The notes under the pieces were generated by a model. That model did no database searches, was not told where the DNA came from, and saw only the letters and a list, made by a program, of their open reading frames with translations. The position numbers were made by a program, and so were the translations under genes. From Jonquetella anthropi DSM 22815 (lineage in GTDB: Bacteria > Synergistota > Synergistia > Synergistales > Dethiosulfovibrionaceae): a stretch of DNA of 64,000 bases. Shown here in pieces: positions 43,622-52,991 of the stretch. The stretch covers positions 1 through 64,000 of the forward strand of contig NZ_CM001376.1 of assembly GCF_000237805.1 (NCBI RefSeq). Reading direction: 5' to 3'. Numbering within the stretch: the stretch's first letter is position 1; every line of letters begins with the position of its first letter.

Positions 43622-45049
43622 ATGGAGACAGGTTTCATCGCGACTCTACACGATTGGATCAACATCGGCAACTCGATCCTTTGGGGAAACTTGATGACAT
43701 ATCTGCTCATCGGGACGGGGATTTACTACACCCTGAGACTTGGGTTCCCCCAGATTACCGGCTTCAAGCACATGTGGCACGTGACGCTCAAAGGGCGCAA
43801 GAGCGAAGAGGGCGGCATTACCTCCTTCCAGGCTCTCTGCACCAGCTTGGCGGCTCAGGTCGGCACGGGCAACGTGGCTGGCGTGGCGACGGCGATCGTC
43901 TCCGGAGGTCCCGGAGCGGTCTTCTGGATGTGGGTAACCGCTCTGGTCGGCATGGCCACCATTTACGGCGAAGCCATCCTCGGGCAGGTGTACCGGGTCA
44001 AAGGCACCGACGGTCTGTACCGCGGCGGCCCGGCGTACTACTTGGAGCGCGGTTTGGGACAGAAGTGGCTGGCCGTGTTGTTCTCCATCTCTATCATCAT
44101 CGCCATGCCGCTCATCTTCAACGCCGTTCAGTCCAACTCCATCGTCAGCGGCCTCAAGGGCGCTTGGGGCTTTGACACGCAGAAAGTCGGCATCGGCGTT
44201 ATTATCCTGACGGCTATCGTTATCTTCGGCGGACTTCGCCGGATTGCCAAGGTGGCCGAGATCGTCGTCCCGTTCATGGCCATTCTGTACATCCTCGGGG
44301 CCGTTTACATCGTTCTCACTCACCTTCCCGAGCTGCCGGGCGTTATCGCCGGCGTGTTCAAGTGCGCCTTTGGCGCTCAGCAGGTTGCCGGTGGCGTCCT
44401 AGGATTCACCGTCGCTCAGGCAGCCCGATTCGGCATCGCCCGCGGCCTGTTCTCCAACGAGGCCGGTATGGGTTCGACGCCTAACGCTAACGCTGTGGCC
44501 GACGTGCGGCACCCGGGCCGTCAGGGCTACGCGGCCATGATGGGCGTATTCGTCGATACGATCATCATCTGCTCCTGCACCGCCGTCATTCTGCTGCTGA
44601 ACCCGGACGTTCTGACCAGCGGCAAGACCGGCGTCGAGGCCACTCAGATGGCTATTATGGGCGAAGTCGGCCAGTGGGGCGTGAGCTTCGTCGCGATCGC
44701 GCTGTGCTTCTTCGCTTGGACGTCCATTCTGGGCAACTACTATTACGGCGAGAGCAACATCATGTACCTGTTCGGCGAGAACAAGGGCTGCGTCACGGTC
44801 TTCCGGCTCTGCGTGCTCGGCATGATTTACTTCGGCGCTACTCACAGCGTGCCGATCGTTTGGGACATGGCTGACTTCTTCAACGGCATCATGGCCATGC
44901 TCAACCTGATTGGCGTGATCCTTTTGGCCGGCATCGCCTCGGCTGTGAAAAAGGACTACGACAGACGCCGGAGCCTCGGCGAGCTTGACCCGTACATTGA
45001 CCGTTCTCAGATGAAGATCACGACCATCAAGGTCGAGCTTCCTGAATAA
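43622..45049 (+). CDS. Alanine/glycine:cation symporter (AGCS)
   Basis: The family imports alanine or glycine with sodium. The 475-residue protein shows the AGCS pattern ALCTSLAAQVGTGNVAGVATAI near residue 85, GGPAYYLERG near 140, RGLFSNEAGMGSTPNANAVA near 285, and WTSILGNYYYGE near the C-terminus. GGAGGCAGCAGAACC precedes the ATG. The product fits this amino acid metabolism region. It is followed by a terminator and glutaminase. Confidence 0.92.
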   Translation: METGFIATLHDWINIGNSILWGNLMTYLLIGTGIYYTLRLGFPQITGFKHMWHVTLKGRKSEEGGITSFQALCTSLAAQVGTGNVAGVATAIVSGGPGAVFWMWVTALVGMATIYGEAILGQVYRVKGTDGLYRGGPAYYLERGLGQKWLAVLFSISIIIAMPLIFNAVQSNSIVSGLKGAWGFDTQKVGIGVIILTAIVIFGGLRRIAKVAEIVVPFMAILYILGAVYIVLTHLPELPGVIAGVFKCAFGAQQVAGGVLGFTVAQAARFGIARGLFSNEAGMGSTPNANAVADVRHPGRQGYAAMMGVFVDTIIICSCTAVILLLNPDVLTSGKTGVEATQMAIMGEVGQWGVSFVAIALCFFAWTSILGNYYYGESNIMYLFGENKGCVTVFRLCVLGMIYFGATHSVPIVWDMADFFNGIMAMLNLIGVILLAGIASAVKKDYDRRRSLGELDPYIDRSQMKITTIKVELPE

Positions 45050-45068
45050 CGTCCGTTTCTAATTCCAC

Positions 45069-45097
45069 GAGGGCTCCGGAAGGGGCCCTCGGATTTT
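45069..45097 (+). terminator. Terminator after AGCS gene
   Basis: GAGGGC and GCCCTC pair with CC/GG inside, followed by ATTTTTAT. Confidence 0.8.
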
Positions 45098-45130
45098 TAT
45101 CCGCGGCAGGCTGCGCGGGGGAGGTCTGTC

Positions 45131-46047
45131 ATGCAGCAGCTATTGGATCAAATCGTCAAGGAGTGCGCGCCGCTGAGCGAGGCCGGACACGTGGCCGATT
45201 ACATTCCCGAACTGGCGAAGGCGAACCCGAAGTCCTTCGGGGCGGCGGTGACCGACAAGAACGGGAAACAGTGGGCGAGCGGGGACGCGGACGAGACGTT
45301 CTGTCTTGAATCGATCGCTAAAGTGGTGAGCTTGGCGCTGGCCCCTCAGCTTCGGGGCTTCGACGACGTGTTTGACCGAGTCGGCAGGAGCGCCATCGCG
45401 GATCCGTTCAACTCGATCATGCGGCTGGAAATGGACAGCCCGCACCGGTCTCACAACCCGATGATCAACTCGGGAGCCATCGTGGTGGTCTCCCTCCTTC
45501 CACAGGAGGGGGTAGGGGCAAAAATCGGGGCCGTTCTGGAGCTGTGCGCCGCCCTTTCGGTGCAGAAGACCGCCGATGTGGTCGAGCGGGTCTACCTGTC
45601 GGAGAAGTTTACCAGCGACAGAAACCGGGCTTTGGCGTATTTTCTCCGCAGCGTCGGCAGTTTGGAAGGGGACGTGGAAGACACGCTGGACGTGTACTTC
45701 CGAATGTGTTCTATCGGCACCACAGCCAAGCAGCTTTCCGTCTTGGGAGCGACTCTGGCCTGCGACGGCCGCAACCCTCTGACCGGGCGGGATGTAGTCA
45801 GCCCGACCGTTGTCCGAACCGTTCGGGCGCTCATGATGACCTGCGGCATGTACGACGGTTCGGGGGAGTTCGCCGTGGACGTGGGGATTCCGGCCAAGAG
45901 CGGCGTGGGCGGCGGCATCGACACGCCGAGCCGGGCCGGGCGGGGCTGGCAGTCTACGGCCCGTCGCTGGACGAGCGGGGCAACTCGGTCGCCGGCGTGG
46001 CGGCCATGAAGCGGCTGTCCCTCGAGGGCGGCTTCCGGGTCATATAA
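45131..46047 (+). pseudogene. glsA: Glutaminase with an apparent frameshift
   Basis: Glutaminase hydrolyses glutamine to glutamate and ammonia. The main frame is normal from MQQLLDQIVKEC through the serine motif FCLESIAKVV, MINSGAI and VGIPAKSGVGGGI (about residue 260). Then it changes to unrelated sequence to 46009. The family's end (GLAVYGPSLDERGNSVAG, AMKRLSLEGGFRVI) is found in another frame, ending at 46047. The family spacing suggests one missing base between about 45917 and 45930. It may be a real frameshift, a sequencing error or, less likely, a programmed shift. GGGGGAGG precedes the ATG. Confidence 0.78.
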
Positions 46048-46048
46048 A

Positions 46049-46088
46049 AAAGAACCCCGGCTTCTCTATGGAGAAGCCGGGGTTCTTT
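46049..46088. terminator. Bidirectional terminator
   Basis: AAAGAACCCCGGCTTCTC pairs with GAGAAGCCGGGGTTCTTT around TATG, between the glutaminase and the convergent epimerase gene. Confidence 0.92.
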
Positions 46089-46094
46089 GTTTTT

Positions 46095-47189
46095 TTAGGA
46101 CAGCCGGGCGGTCAGGGCCTCGGCGATTCGACGGGAGGCGTGCCCGTCCCCGTACGGGTTGGGCGCGGCGCTCATGGCTTTCAGCCGAGCGTTATCGCTC
46201 ATCAGGGCCGATGTTTTTTCAAAGACGGCGTTCGGGTCGTTCGTCACTAGGACCACCGAGCCGGAGGCAACGCCTTCTGGGCGCTCTGTCACGTTGCGGA
46301 CCACCGCCACAGGGACGCCGAGAGAGGCGCCCTCTTCCTGCAGGCCGCCCGAGTCGGTGAGGAGCAGTCGGCTTTCGCTCATGAGCTTCGCCATCGCGCC
46401 GTAGTCCAGCGGGTCGGTCAAGGTGACGTTTGAAAGGCCTGCGAGCTGGGGACGCAGGGCGTCGCGGACGATCGGGTTCAGGTGCAGCGGCACGACGAAG
46501 TGCCAGTCGGAAAACGCGCGGGCCAACCGGGCGACCGCTTTCCCTAGGTTAGCCATGACGGGCCAGTTCTCCCGCCGGTGGAGCGTGACCGTCACGAGCG
46601 GCTTTTTGGCCGGAACCCCGTCGGGCCACCTCCCCTTTTGGGCGGCGTACAAAATCGCGTCCACGGCGGTCTGTCCGGTCACCAGAATGTTCGACGCCTT
46701 TCGCCCTTCGGCCAGCAGGTTGGCCTGAGCGCCCTCCGTGGGGGCGAACATCAGGTCGCTGAGGTCGTCGGTGAGCAGCCGATTGGCCTCTTCGGGAAAC
46801 GGCTCGGCCAAGGAGAAGCTCCGCAGCCCCGCTTCCACGTGCCCGACCGGGAAACCGCACAAAAACGCCGCCCAAGCCGCCACGAAGGTGGTGATGGTGT
46901 CGCCGTGAACCAGCACGTAGTCGGGCTTCATCTCGGTCAAAGCGTGGGCTGCCGCAGGCAGCATCCGGGCCGCCAGCTCGGGCAGCGTCTGCCGGTCGGT
47001 CATCACGTCCAAGTTGCGGGCCGCCGGGACGTCGAAAATTTGGAGCGCTTGAGCCAGCTGGGTGCGGTGCTGGCCGGTCAGGAGCACGAGCGGCTCAAGC
47101 CCGCCCGTCTCGGACAGGGCGCGGTATACCGGCGCCATTTTGATTGCCTCAGGCCGCGTGCCGAAGGCGAGGACAACTCGTCGGGTCAT
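46095..47189 (-). CDS. wecB: UDP-N-acetylglucosamine 2-epimerase (non-hydrolysing)
   Basis: The enzyme makes UDP-ManNAc for surface polysaccharide. Sequence signs are the start VVLAFGTRPEAIKMAPV, VHGDTITTF, GHVEAGLRSF, HRRENW, and DSGGLQEEG. The 364-aa length is normal. Single gene on the minus strand; no other polysaccharide gene is beside it. Confidence 0.93.
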   Translation of the reverse strand: MTRRVVLAFGTRPEAIKMAPVYRALSETGGLEPLVLLTGQHRTQLAQALQIFDVPAARNLDVMTDRQTLPELAARMLPAAAHALTEMKPDYVLVHGDTITTFVAAWAAFLCGFPVGHVEAGLRSFSLAEPFPEEANRLLTDDLSDLMFAPTEGAQANLLAEGRKASNILVTGQTAVDAILYAAQKGRWPDGVPAKKPLVTVTLHRRENWPVMANLGKAVARLARAFSDWHFVVPLHLNPIVRDALRPQLAGLSNVTLTDPLDYGAMAKLMSESRLLLTDSGGLQEEGASLGVPVAVVRNVTERPEGVASGSVVLVTNDPNAVFEKTSALMSDNARLKAMSAAPNPYGDGHASRRIAEALTARLS

Positions 47190-47398
47190 GAAAAACCTCC
47201 TCAGAGAGATTTTATTATTATAGCCTTTTTATCGAACGGCGTTGAGGGCCGCACTGCTGACGAAACGTCGCGGCCTATGAGAAAAATAAGCCGAAAAAAC
47301 GAATCATAGAAAAACCTGCACGGCCGGCGGTTTATCGAGTACAATCAGACAGTCAGTTACGGCGGTCTGGGGGCCGCGCGAAAGGAGCGAACGCAACG

Positions 47399-48808
47399 AT
47401 GATGGAGCAGGTACGCAAGGTCATTGACGGAAAACGGGACGAGATCATTTCCACAATTCGCGAACTGGTGGCGGTGAAAAGCGTCGGCGGCGAGGCGCCT
47501 CTGCCGGACGCGCCGTTCGGCCCCGGGCCGAAGGCGGCTCTTGAGAAGTTCATCGAGATTTCCGACCGGATGGGATTTTCCACCGGCGTCTTTGAAAATC
47601 AGGTCGGCTGGGCCGAGGAAGGCGACGCTTCTCAGGAGCTGGTGACTATTCTGGCTCACGTGGACGTCGTGCCGGTCGGCGAAGGCTGGAGCTGCGATCC
47701 CTTCGAGGGCATGATTAAGGACGGTTTCCTATACGGCCGCGGCGTGGCCGACGACAAGGGCCCGGCCGTGTGCTCGCTGTACGCCTTGGCGGCCCTGAAG
47801 GAAGCGGGCGTCAAGCTTCGCCGGCGCGTCCGGGTCATGGTAGGGACCAACGAGGAAATGGGCTCGGCCGCGGTGGCTCACTACGTCGAATCGGGACAGG
47901 AGCTGCCGGTATGCGGCTTCACGCCTGATGCCGAGTACCCGCTGATCAACGGCGAAAAGGGGATCATTACCGCCCACCTGAGCGCGCCATTCGCTCCCTC
48001 GGGGGACGTGAAGATCGTCGCCTTCGACGGCGGCGTGGCCAGCAACGCCGTTCCCGACAAGGCGACAGTTGATCTGGAAGTTGCCGACGCCGCTTTGCCT
48101 CGGCTTCGCCGGGCCGTGGCCGAATTTGCCGCGCCCAAGGACGCGGCGCTTGAGATGGAAGAGCTGGGCGGCGGAAAGTTCCGCCTGTCCATGAAAGGTC
48201 TGGCGTTCCACGGGTCCAAGCCGCAGTACGGCTCCAACGCGGTCGCTCATCTGGTCGCGCTCCTGCGCCTCGTTCTGACCGACGGCGAGCAGGCGAAGGC
48301 GCTGGAGAAATTCGACCGGCTGGTGGGAGCTCAGAGCCGGGGCGAAAACTTGGGACTGCTTCGCTACGACGACGTGTCGGGCTTCACGTCCATGTGCTGG
48401 GGACTCATGAAGATGGACGGCGACCGGGTCAAGTTCAGCTTGAACTATCGGTACCCGGTCACGCTAGATCCAGCCAAGACCGAGGCGGATTTCCGTCAGG
48501 CCGCGGCCGATGCCGGGTTCGTCATTGAGACGATCAGCTGCGCGACGCCGCTTTACAAGCCCGAGGACGATCCGCTGGTCGTGAGCCTGATGAAAGCCTA
48601 CCGGCAGGAGACGGGGCGCATGGACGACCGGCCGTTCTCCATCGGCGGCGGAACGTACGCGAAGGAAATTCCCAACATGTTGGCGTTCGGCATCTGCTTC
48701 CAGGACGAAAATCAGCACATTCACGAGATCGACGAGTGCTGGGAGATCGACCGAATCATCCTGACGACTAAAATCATCGCGGCGGCCATCGTCGAGTTGG
48801 CCTGCTAA
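47399..48808 (+). CDS. pepV: Dipeptidase PepV (M20 family)
   Basis: PepV splits dipeptides in the cytoplasm. Motifs are ILAHVDVVPVGEGW, GRGVADDKGPAVCSLYAL, GTNEEMGSAAVAHYVE and GGTYAKEIPNMLAFG, the latter carrying a metal-binding region. The 469-aa length matches PepV. Two adjacent ATGs (47399, 47402) can serve as start, with AAAGGAG upstream. A TACAAT near 47340 is a -10 candidate. A terminator follows. Confidence 0.9.
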   Translation: MMEQVRKVIDGKRDEIISTIRELVAVKSVGGEAPLPDAPFGPGPKAALEKFIEISDRMGFSTGVFENQVGWAEEGDASQELVTILAHVDVVPVGEGWSCDPFEGMIKDGFLYGRGVADDKGPAVCSLYALAALKEAGVKLRRRVRVMVGTNEEMGSAAVAHYVESGQELPVCGFTPDAEYPLINGEKGIITAHLSAPFAPSGDVKIVAFDGGVASNAVPDKATVDLEVADAALPRLRRAVAEFAAPKDAALEMEELGGGKFRLSMKGLAFHGSKPQYGSNAVAHLVALLRLVLTDGEQAKALEKFDRLVGAQSRGENLGLLRYDDVSGFTSMCWGLMKMDGDRVKFSLNYRYPVTLDPAKTEADFRQAAADAGFVIETISCATPLYKPEDDPLVVSLMKAYRQETGRMDDRPFSIGGGTYAKEIPNMLAFGICFQDENQHIHEIDECWEIDRIILTTKIIAAAIVELAC

Positions 48809-48826
48809 GCGAAAAAAAGGAGCGGA

Positions 48827-48855
48827 GAGCGGAGCCCTAAGAGGCTCCGCTTTTT
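48827..48855 (+). terminator. Terminator after pepV
   Basis: AGCGGAGCC and GGCTCCGCT pair, followed by TTTTTT. Confidence 0.88.
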
Positions 48856-48937
48856 TATGGCGTTTCGGCCGGCGGGAGATTATCATAAGCTGACGGCTCA
48901 GACGTTGCCGTTTTGACAAACGAGAGGAGTTGTTCCT

Positions 48938-49570
48938 GTGATTCAAGCGTATAAGACTTTCATGCTGGGCGGCCCGATCATGCTGATCCTTCTGGTCCTG
49001 TCCCTGGCCGCCGCTGCCGTCTTCGTCCAGAGACTTCTGTTTGCCCGCCGCGCCTGGGAGGACCCGGAAGAGGCGGAAGGGATTGCGGCCGACATGCTGG
49101 CCGCTGGCCGGCCGGCTGAGGCGTTGGCCTCCGTTTCCGACGGGCCGGACACGTCGCTGCGCCGGGTGCTTCGCGCCGGTCTGTCCCACTGGAAGCTGTC
49201 CGGCGCAGACCTTCGGGATCTGCTCCAGCAGGAAATTCGCCGGGAGGCGTTTCGCTGGAGCTGGGGGCTCGGCTTTTTGTCAGTCACGGCTCGGGTCGCG
49301 CCGCTGCTCGGGCTTCTGGGCACGGTGGTTGGCATGGTGGATATTTTTCAGGCCCTGCCGGAAGTCTCCTCGTCGCCGATGACCGCGTTGGCGGGCGGCA
49401 TTTACAAGGCGCTTTTCACGACCGTCGCCGGTCTGATCATCGCCATTCCGGCCCTTTTAGCCCACAGCTGGTGCAGTTCCCGGGTGGACAGGCTTGAGGA
49501 GACCCTGTCGCGGACCAGCGACCTGCTGCTTCGCTGTCACATGGCCGGCCGAGGCTCCCATGAGGATTAA
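48938..49570 (+). CDS. exbB: ExbB/TolQ/MotA-type proton channel protein
   Basis: The 210-residue inner membrane protein has three hydrophobic segments: about 12-30, 105-140, and 150-180. The family motif ARVAPLLGLLGTVVGMVDIFQAL and the later ALFTTVAGLIIAIPALLAHSW are ExbB/MotA-like. With ExbD it uses the proton gradient to power TonB. GAGAGGAG precedes the GTG start. exbD overlaps its end. Confidence 0.9.
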   Translation: MIQAYKTFMLGGPIMLILLVLSLAAAAVFVQRLLFARRAWEDPEEAEGIAADMLAAGRPAEALASVSDGPDTSLRRVLRAGLSHWKLSGADLRDLLQQEIRREAFRWSWGLGFLSVTARVAPLLGLLGTVVGMVDIFQALPEVSSSPMTALAGGIYKALFTTVAGLIIAIPALLAHSWCSSRVDRLEETLSRTSDLLLRCHMAGRGSHED

Positions 49571-49946
49571 CCGCCGGACCGCGCCGGAGGCCGACCTGAC
49601 GTCGCTGATCGACGTCCTGTTCATTCTGATCCTCTTTTTTGCCCTGTCGACGGCGATGATTCCCGGACAGGTGGCCGTCGAACTGCCCGAAGGGGCAGGC
49701 GCCGCGCCGGATAAGCCGTCGGTCGTCCTCACGGTGCGGCAGGACGGGACGGTTCTCTACGACGGTTCAAAGACGACGCTGGAAGGCGCCGTGGCTCAGG
49801 CGGCATCGCGTCCGAAAGACGCGGGAGACCTGCTCGTCGCCGCGGACGAGAACCTGCCGTACCGGCAGGTCGCCGAGCTCCTTGAGATGCTCCGCCGAGC
49901 CGGCGTGACGTCGGTGGCTCTGGCGCTGCGCGGCTTTGGGTCATGA
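49560..49946 (+). CDS. exbD: ExbD/TolR-type protein
   Basis: The 128-residue protein has a single N-terminal membrane segment with the key Asp in LTSLIDVLFILILFF, and a periplasmic domain. ATG 49560 lies within the exbB gene end, so the pair is overlapped. Together with the TonB gene it makes a complete energising system. Confidence 0.9.
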   Translation: MRINRRTAPEADLTSLIDVLFILILFFALSTAMIPGQVAVELPEGAGAAPDKPSVVLTVRQDGTVLYDGSKTTLEGAVAQAASRPKDAGDLLVAADENLPYRQVAELLEMLRRAGVTSVALALRGFGS

Positions 49947-50452
49947 GGCGGGACTGGCTGGTCGCCGTCGCCGTTTCCCTGTGCCTTCATGGGGCTGCGC
50001 TGGGCTGTCTGGGACTTTGGATGTCCGCGCCGTCCGGATCGGCTGGTGAAACGGCGCTCGAGGAGTCGGCTCCTTCGCCCCAGGACGAGGACGAAAAGGA
50101 GAGTACGGCGGCGGGGCGCGGCGGCCGGGGTCGGCCGCTCGCCATTTCCATTTCCATGGTCGTGTCGCCGCAGGTCTCCGGCGCGGCCGAGGGGTACAAT
50201 GCCGGCATGGTCGTCGTCAAGACGACGCCCGACTACCCGCTGATTTCCCGCCTCTGGGGCGAGGAAGGCACAGCCCGGGTGCTGCTGTCGGTTCAGTCCG
50301 GCGAGGTCACGTCGGTGGCGCTGGAGCGCAGCTCCGGTTCGCCTCGTCTCGACCGGGCGGCCTGCGAGGCTTTGGGGCGGTGGCGTTTCAGGCCGGAAGT
50401 GGCCGGCGTCGTGCGGATTCCCGTCACGTTCCGCCTCGGCGGGCGAAAATAA
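49943..50452 (+). CDS. TonB-like energy transducer
   Basis: A short TonB (169 aa): one N-terminal anchor (about 6-26), an acidic/Gly-Arg linker instead of a long proline-rich one, and a C-terminal TonB box domain with YPLISRLWGEEGTARVLLSVQSG, and LGRWRFRPEVAGV. It carries energy to outer membrane receptors. ATGA overlap with exbD. No receptor gene is seen in the window. The system implies an outer membrane. Confidence 0.85.
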   Translation: MRRDWLVAVAVSLCLHGAALGCLGLWMSAPSGSAGETALEESAPSPQDEDEKESTAAGRGGRGRPLAISISMVVSPQVSGAAEGYNAGMVVVKTTPDYPLISRLWGEEGTARVLLSVQSGEVTSVALERSSGSPRLDRAACEALGRWRFRPEVAGVVRIPVTFRLGGRK

Positions 50453-50460
50453 AGGCCGAA

Positions 50461-50502
50461 AAAAGCGGCGGTCTGGGACGTTCGTCCCAAACCGCCGCTT
50501 TT
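50461..50502. terminator. Bidirectional terminator
   Basis: AAAAGCGGCGGT and ACCGCCGCTTTT, with inner TGGGAC/GTCCCA, lie between convergent tonB and rlmN. Confidence 0.92.
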
Positions 50503-50512
50503 GCGTCTGCCG

Positions 50513-51571
50513 TTATCTTTTGCGCGTTTCGCGTTCGCCAGGGCGATCCTTCTTTGCCCTCAGCTGACCGCAGGCCGCGTCGATATCGGTCCCTTTTTCC
50601 CGACGGACCTCGACTTCCATGCCCAGCTCCCGGAGAATCTTGGCGAACGGCTCAATTCGGCTGGCCGAAGGCCGGGAGAAGCTAGGGATCACCGGGTTGT
50701 AGGGGATAAGGTTCACGTACGTCTGCAGGTCTGAGAAAAGCGTCGGCAGCTCGTACGCCAATTCGGGCAGGTCCGTCACTCCCTTGATGAGGACGTATTC
50801 GACGGTCAGCCGGACGCCGGTCTTCCCCTGCCAGTACTTGAGCGCGTCCAGCACCTGCGGCAGAGGGTACCGCTCGTTGATCGGCATCAGTCGGCTTCTC
50901 AGCTCGTCGTTTGGCGCGTGCAGCGACAGGCACAGGTAAACGCCCAGCCCGCTGTCGGCAAGTTTCCTGATGCCGTCGGCGACGCCGGCTGTTGAAATGG
51001 TAACGTGCCGCACTCCCATGCCGCGCATTTTGGGCTCCAGCAGGCAGCGAATCGCCCGTTCGACGTTGACGAAGTTGAGCAGCGGCTCCCCCATGCCCAT
51101 GAACACCACGTTGCCGATCGGTTTGCCCAAGTCGGCTTCCATGGCTAAGAAGTGCCCGACGATTTCTCCAGCCGTCATGTTGCGCTCAAAGCCGTCTCGT
51201 CCGGTGGCGCAGAAGGCGCACTTCAGGGGGCAGCCGACCTGGCTGGACAGACAGGCGGTCAGGTGGTTGCCGTGATCCATCAGCACCGACTCGACCCGCG
51301 CGCCGTCTGACAGCTCCCACAGGTATTTTTTCGTCCCGTCGGCGGAAATCTGACGTTCCACCAGAACCGGCGGGACGATCGAAACCCGTTCGGCCAGCGC
51401 CGCGCGCAGGTCCTTTGACAGGTTCGTCATGCCGTTCCAGTCGAAAACTTTTTTCTGGTAAATCCACTGGCAGATCTGGTCGGCCACAAATTTTTTGGCG
51501 CCGAACTGCTCCTGAATCAGAGTCAGCCACTCGTCGTAGCTGAGCTCAAGCCCCTGAATGCGGTCGCTCAT
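50513..51571 (-). CDS. rlmN: 23S rRNA/tRNA adenine C2-methyltransferase RlmN
   Basis: This radical SAM enzyme methylates A2503 of 23S rRNA and A37 of some tRNAs. The iron-sulfur cluster motif is CPLKCAFC. Family sequences are VFMGMGEPLLNFVNV, RHVTISTAGVADG, and a C-terminal region with GTDIDAACGQLR, containing the second catalytic Cys. Length 352 is normal. GGGAGGATAAGACG precedes the ATG. Confidence 0.95.
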   Translation of the reverse strand: MSDRIQGLELSYDEWLTLIQEQFGAKKFVADQICQWIYQKKVFDWNGMTNLSKDLRAALAERVSIVPPVLVERQISADGTKKYLWELSDGARVESVLMDHGNHLTACLSSQVGCPLKCAFCATGRDGFERNMTAGEIVGHFLAMEADLGKPIGNVVFMGMGEPLLNFVNVERAIRCLLEPKMRGMGVRHVTISTAGVADGIRKLADSGLGVYLCLSLHAPNDELRSRLMPINERYPLPQVLDALKYWQGKTGVRLTVEYVLIKGVTDLPELAYELPTLFSDLQTYVNLIPYNPVIPSFSRPSASRIEPFAKILRELGMEVEVRREKGTDIDAACGQLRAKKDRPGERETRKR

Positions 51572-51675
51572 CGTCTTATCCTCCCGACGCGCCGGCTTCC
51601 CCCGGCTAGCGCCCTCTTTCGTTATTGTACACCGCCGCGCTGTCTCATAATTGTTCGACGGCCGTTCTTCGACAT

Positions 51676-51703
51676 AAAAAACCCGCTGCCGTCCGGCAGC
51701 GGG
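51676..51703 (-). terminator. Terminator after the tRNA pair
   Basis: CCCGCTGCC and GGCAGCGGG pair around GTCC; the minus-strand T run follows (plus AAAAAA at 51676-51681). Confidence 0.85.
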
Positions 51704-51714
51704 AAGGGAACGAA

Positions 51715-51789
<75 letters not shown>

Positions 51790-51790
51790 G

Positions 51791-51867
51791 TGGCGGGGCT
51801 GACGAGACTCGAACTCGCGACCTTCGGCGTGACAGGCCGACGCTCTAACCAACTGAGCTACAACCCC
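51791..51867 (-). tRNA. tRNA-Asp (anticodon GTC)
   Basis: The minus strand gives acceptor GGGGTTG, D arm AGCTCAGTTGGTTAGAGC, anticodon loop CTGTCAC (GTC), T arm with AGTTCGAGTCT, and encoded GCCA end. It is the first of the two-tRNA unit. Confidence 0.97.
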
Positions 51868-52017
51868 AATTTACGAACAGAAACTATATCAGATTCTCAG
51901 CCGTCTGACAAGAGGGGCTTTGTAACCTGTACAGGCCAGATTTGGCAGAGTATGATAAAAATAATATTATACGCTGAATACGGCTGGCCGCTGCCTGCCG
52001 AGACGGGAGTGGTTTTT

Positions 52018-52908
52018 TTGAACGTGTTTCAACGCGTGGCGCAGGGATGGCCCAACGAGACGCTGAAGGAAGAACTTCGGACGTTCTTCATCGTCACGTT
52101 CGGCAGCCTTCTTTTTGCCCTGTCAGTGACGTTTTTTGTGGTTCCCGCGAAGCTGCCGAGTACAGGCGTCACCGGGATTGCCCTGTTTTTAAAATATCGG
52201 TGGGGCTGGTCGCTCGGACTCACGACGGCGCTGATGAACTTGGCGCTCTTTGCCTACGCGTGGAAGGCTCTTTCCAAGCGTTTTCTCTTTTGGTCTGTGT
52301 ACGCGACGCTGCTCATCTCCGTTTCATTTGAGCTGACGGCGCTGATTCCGCCGCTGGCCATCGACGACCCGATGCTTCTCGTGCTCACCGCCGGGGTCAC
52401 TCAGGGCATGGCGTTCGCCATGGTGTTTTCGACCGGCGCGTCCACCGGCGGGATGGATATCGTGACTGTGGCGGTCAAGCGGAAAACCGGCATAGAAGTG
52501 GGCAGCATTTCCATGATCATCAACATAGCCATTTTAGGGCTGTTCATCTTCGAAGTGCCGATACAGAAGGTCCTGTACGGTCTGGTGATGGTCTATGTGT
52601 CCTCTCAGGTGACCAACTCGGACCTTCGGGCGTTCGGCGTCCGCAAGGAGGCCATGATCGTCACGCAGCACGTGGAAATGGTGCGGAAATACATCGTTGA
52701 GACCATGCACCGAGGCGTGACGATTTTCGAGGGCAAGGGCGGCTTTGACGGCCGGCCTCGGGCCGTCATGATCAGCTTGCTGTCCAACCGTCAGGCGTTT
52801 GCCCTCAAGCAGTTCCTCAAACAGAACGACCCGACGGCGTTCATGAGGCTGTCAGAAGCTGCCGAAGTCCTAGGGACCGGATTCAGGTCTTGGAGAAGCG
52901 ATATATAG
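52018..52908 (+). CDS. YitT family membrane protein
   Basis: The 296-residue protein has an N-terminal half with five to six membrane segments (for example SLLFALSVTFFVVPA, STGVTGIALFL, STGASTGGMDIVTV), then a C-terminal soluble DUF2179 domain (about 215-290) with VTIFEGKGGFDG. The function of YitT is unknown. The TTG at 52018 has GGGAGTGG before it. The longer frame upstream runs over the tRNA genes and is not used. Confidence 0.87.
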   Translation: MNVFQRVAQGWPNETLKEELRTFFIVTFGSLLFALSVTFFVVPAKLPSTGVTGIALFLKYRWGWSLGLTTALMNLALFAYAWKALSKRFLFWSVYATLLISVSFELTALIPPLAIDDPMLLVLTAGVTQGMAFAMVFSTGASTGGMDIVTVAVKRKTGIEVGSISMIINIAILGLFIFEVPIQKVLYGLVMVYVSSQVTNSDLRAFGVRKEAMIVTQHVEMVRKYIVETMHRGVTIFEGKGGFDGRPRAVMISLLSNRQAFALKQFLKQNDPTAFMRLSEAAEVLGTGFRSWRSDI

Positions 52909-52991
52909 CGGGCCGCAGTCCGGCACGAACTGGAGGCGACGGGGCGGCGGAAGTCTGACCTTCCGCCGCCCTTCCTGTCAAGTGAGGAGCG

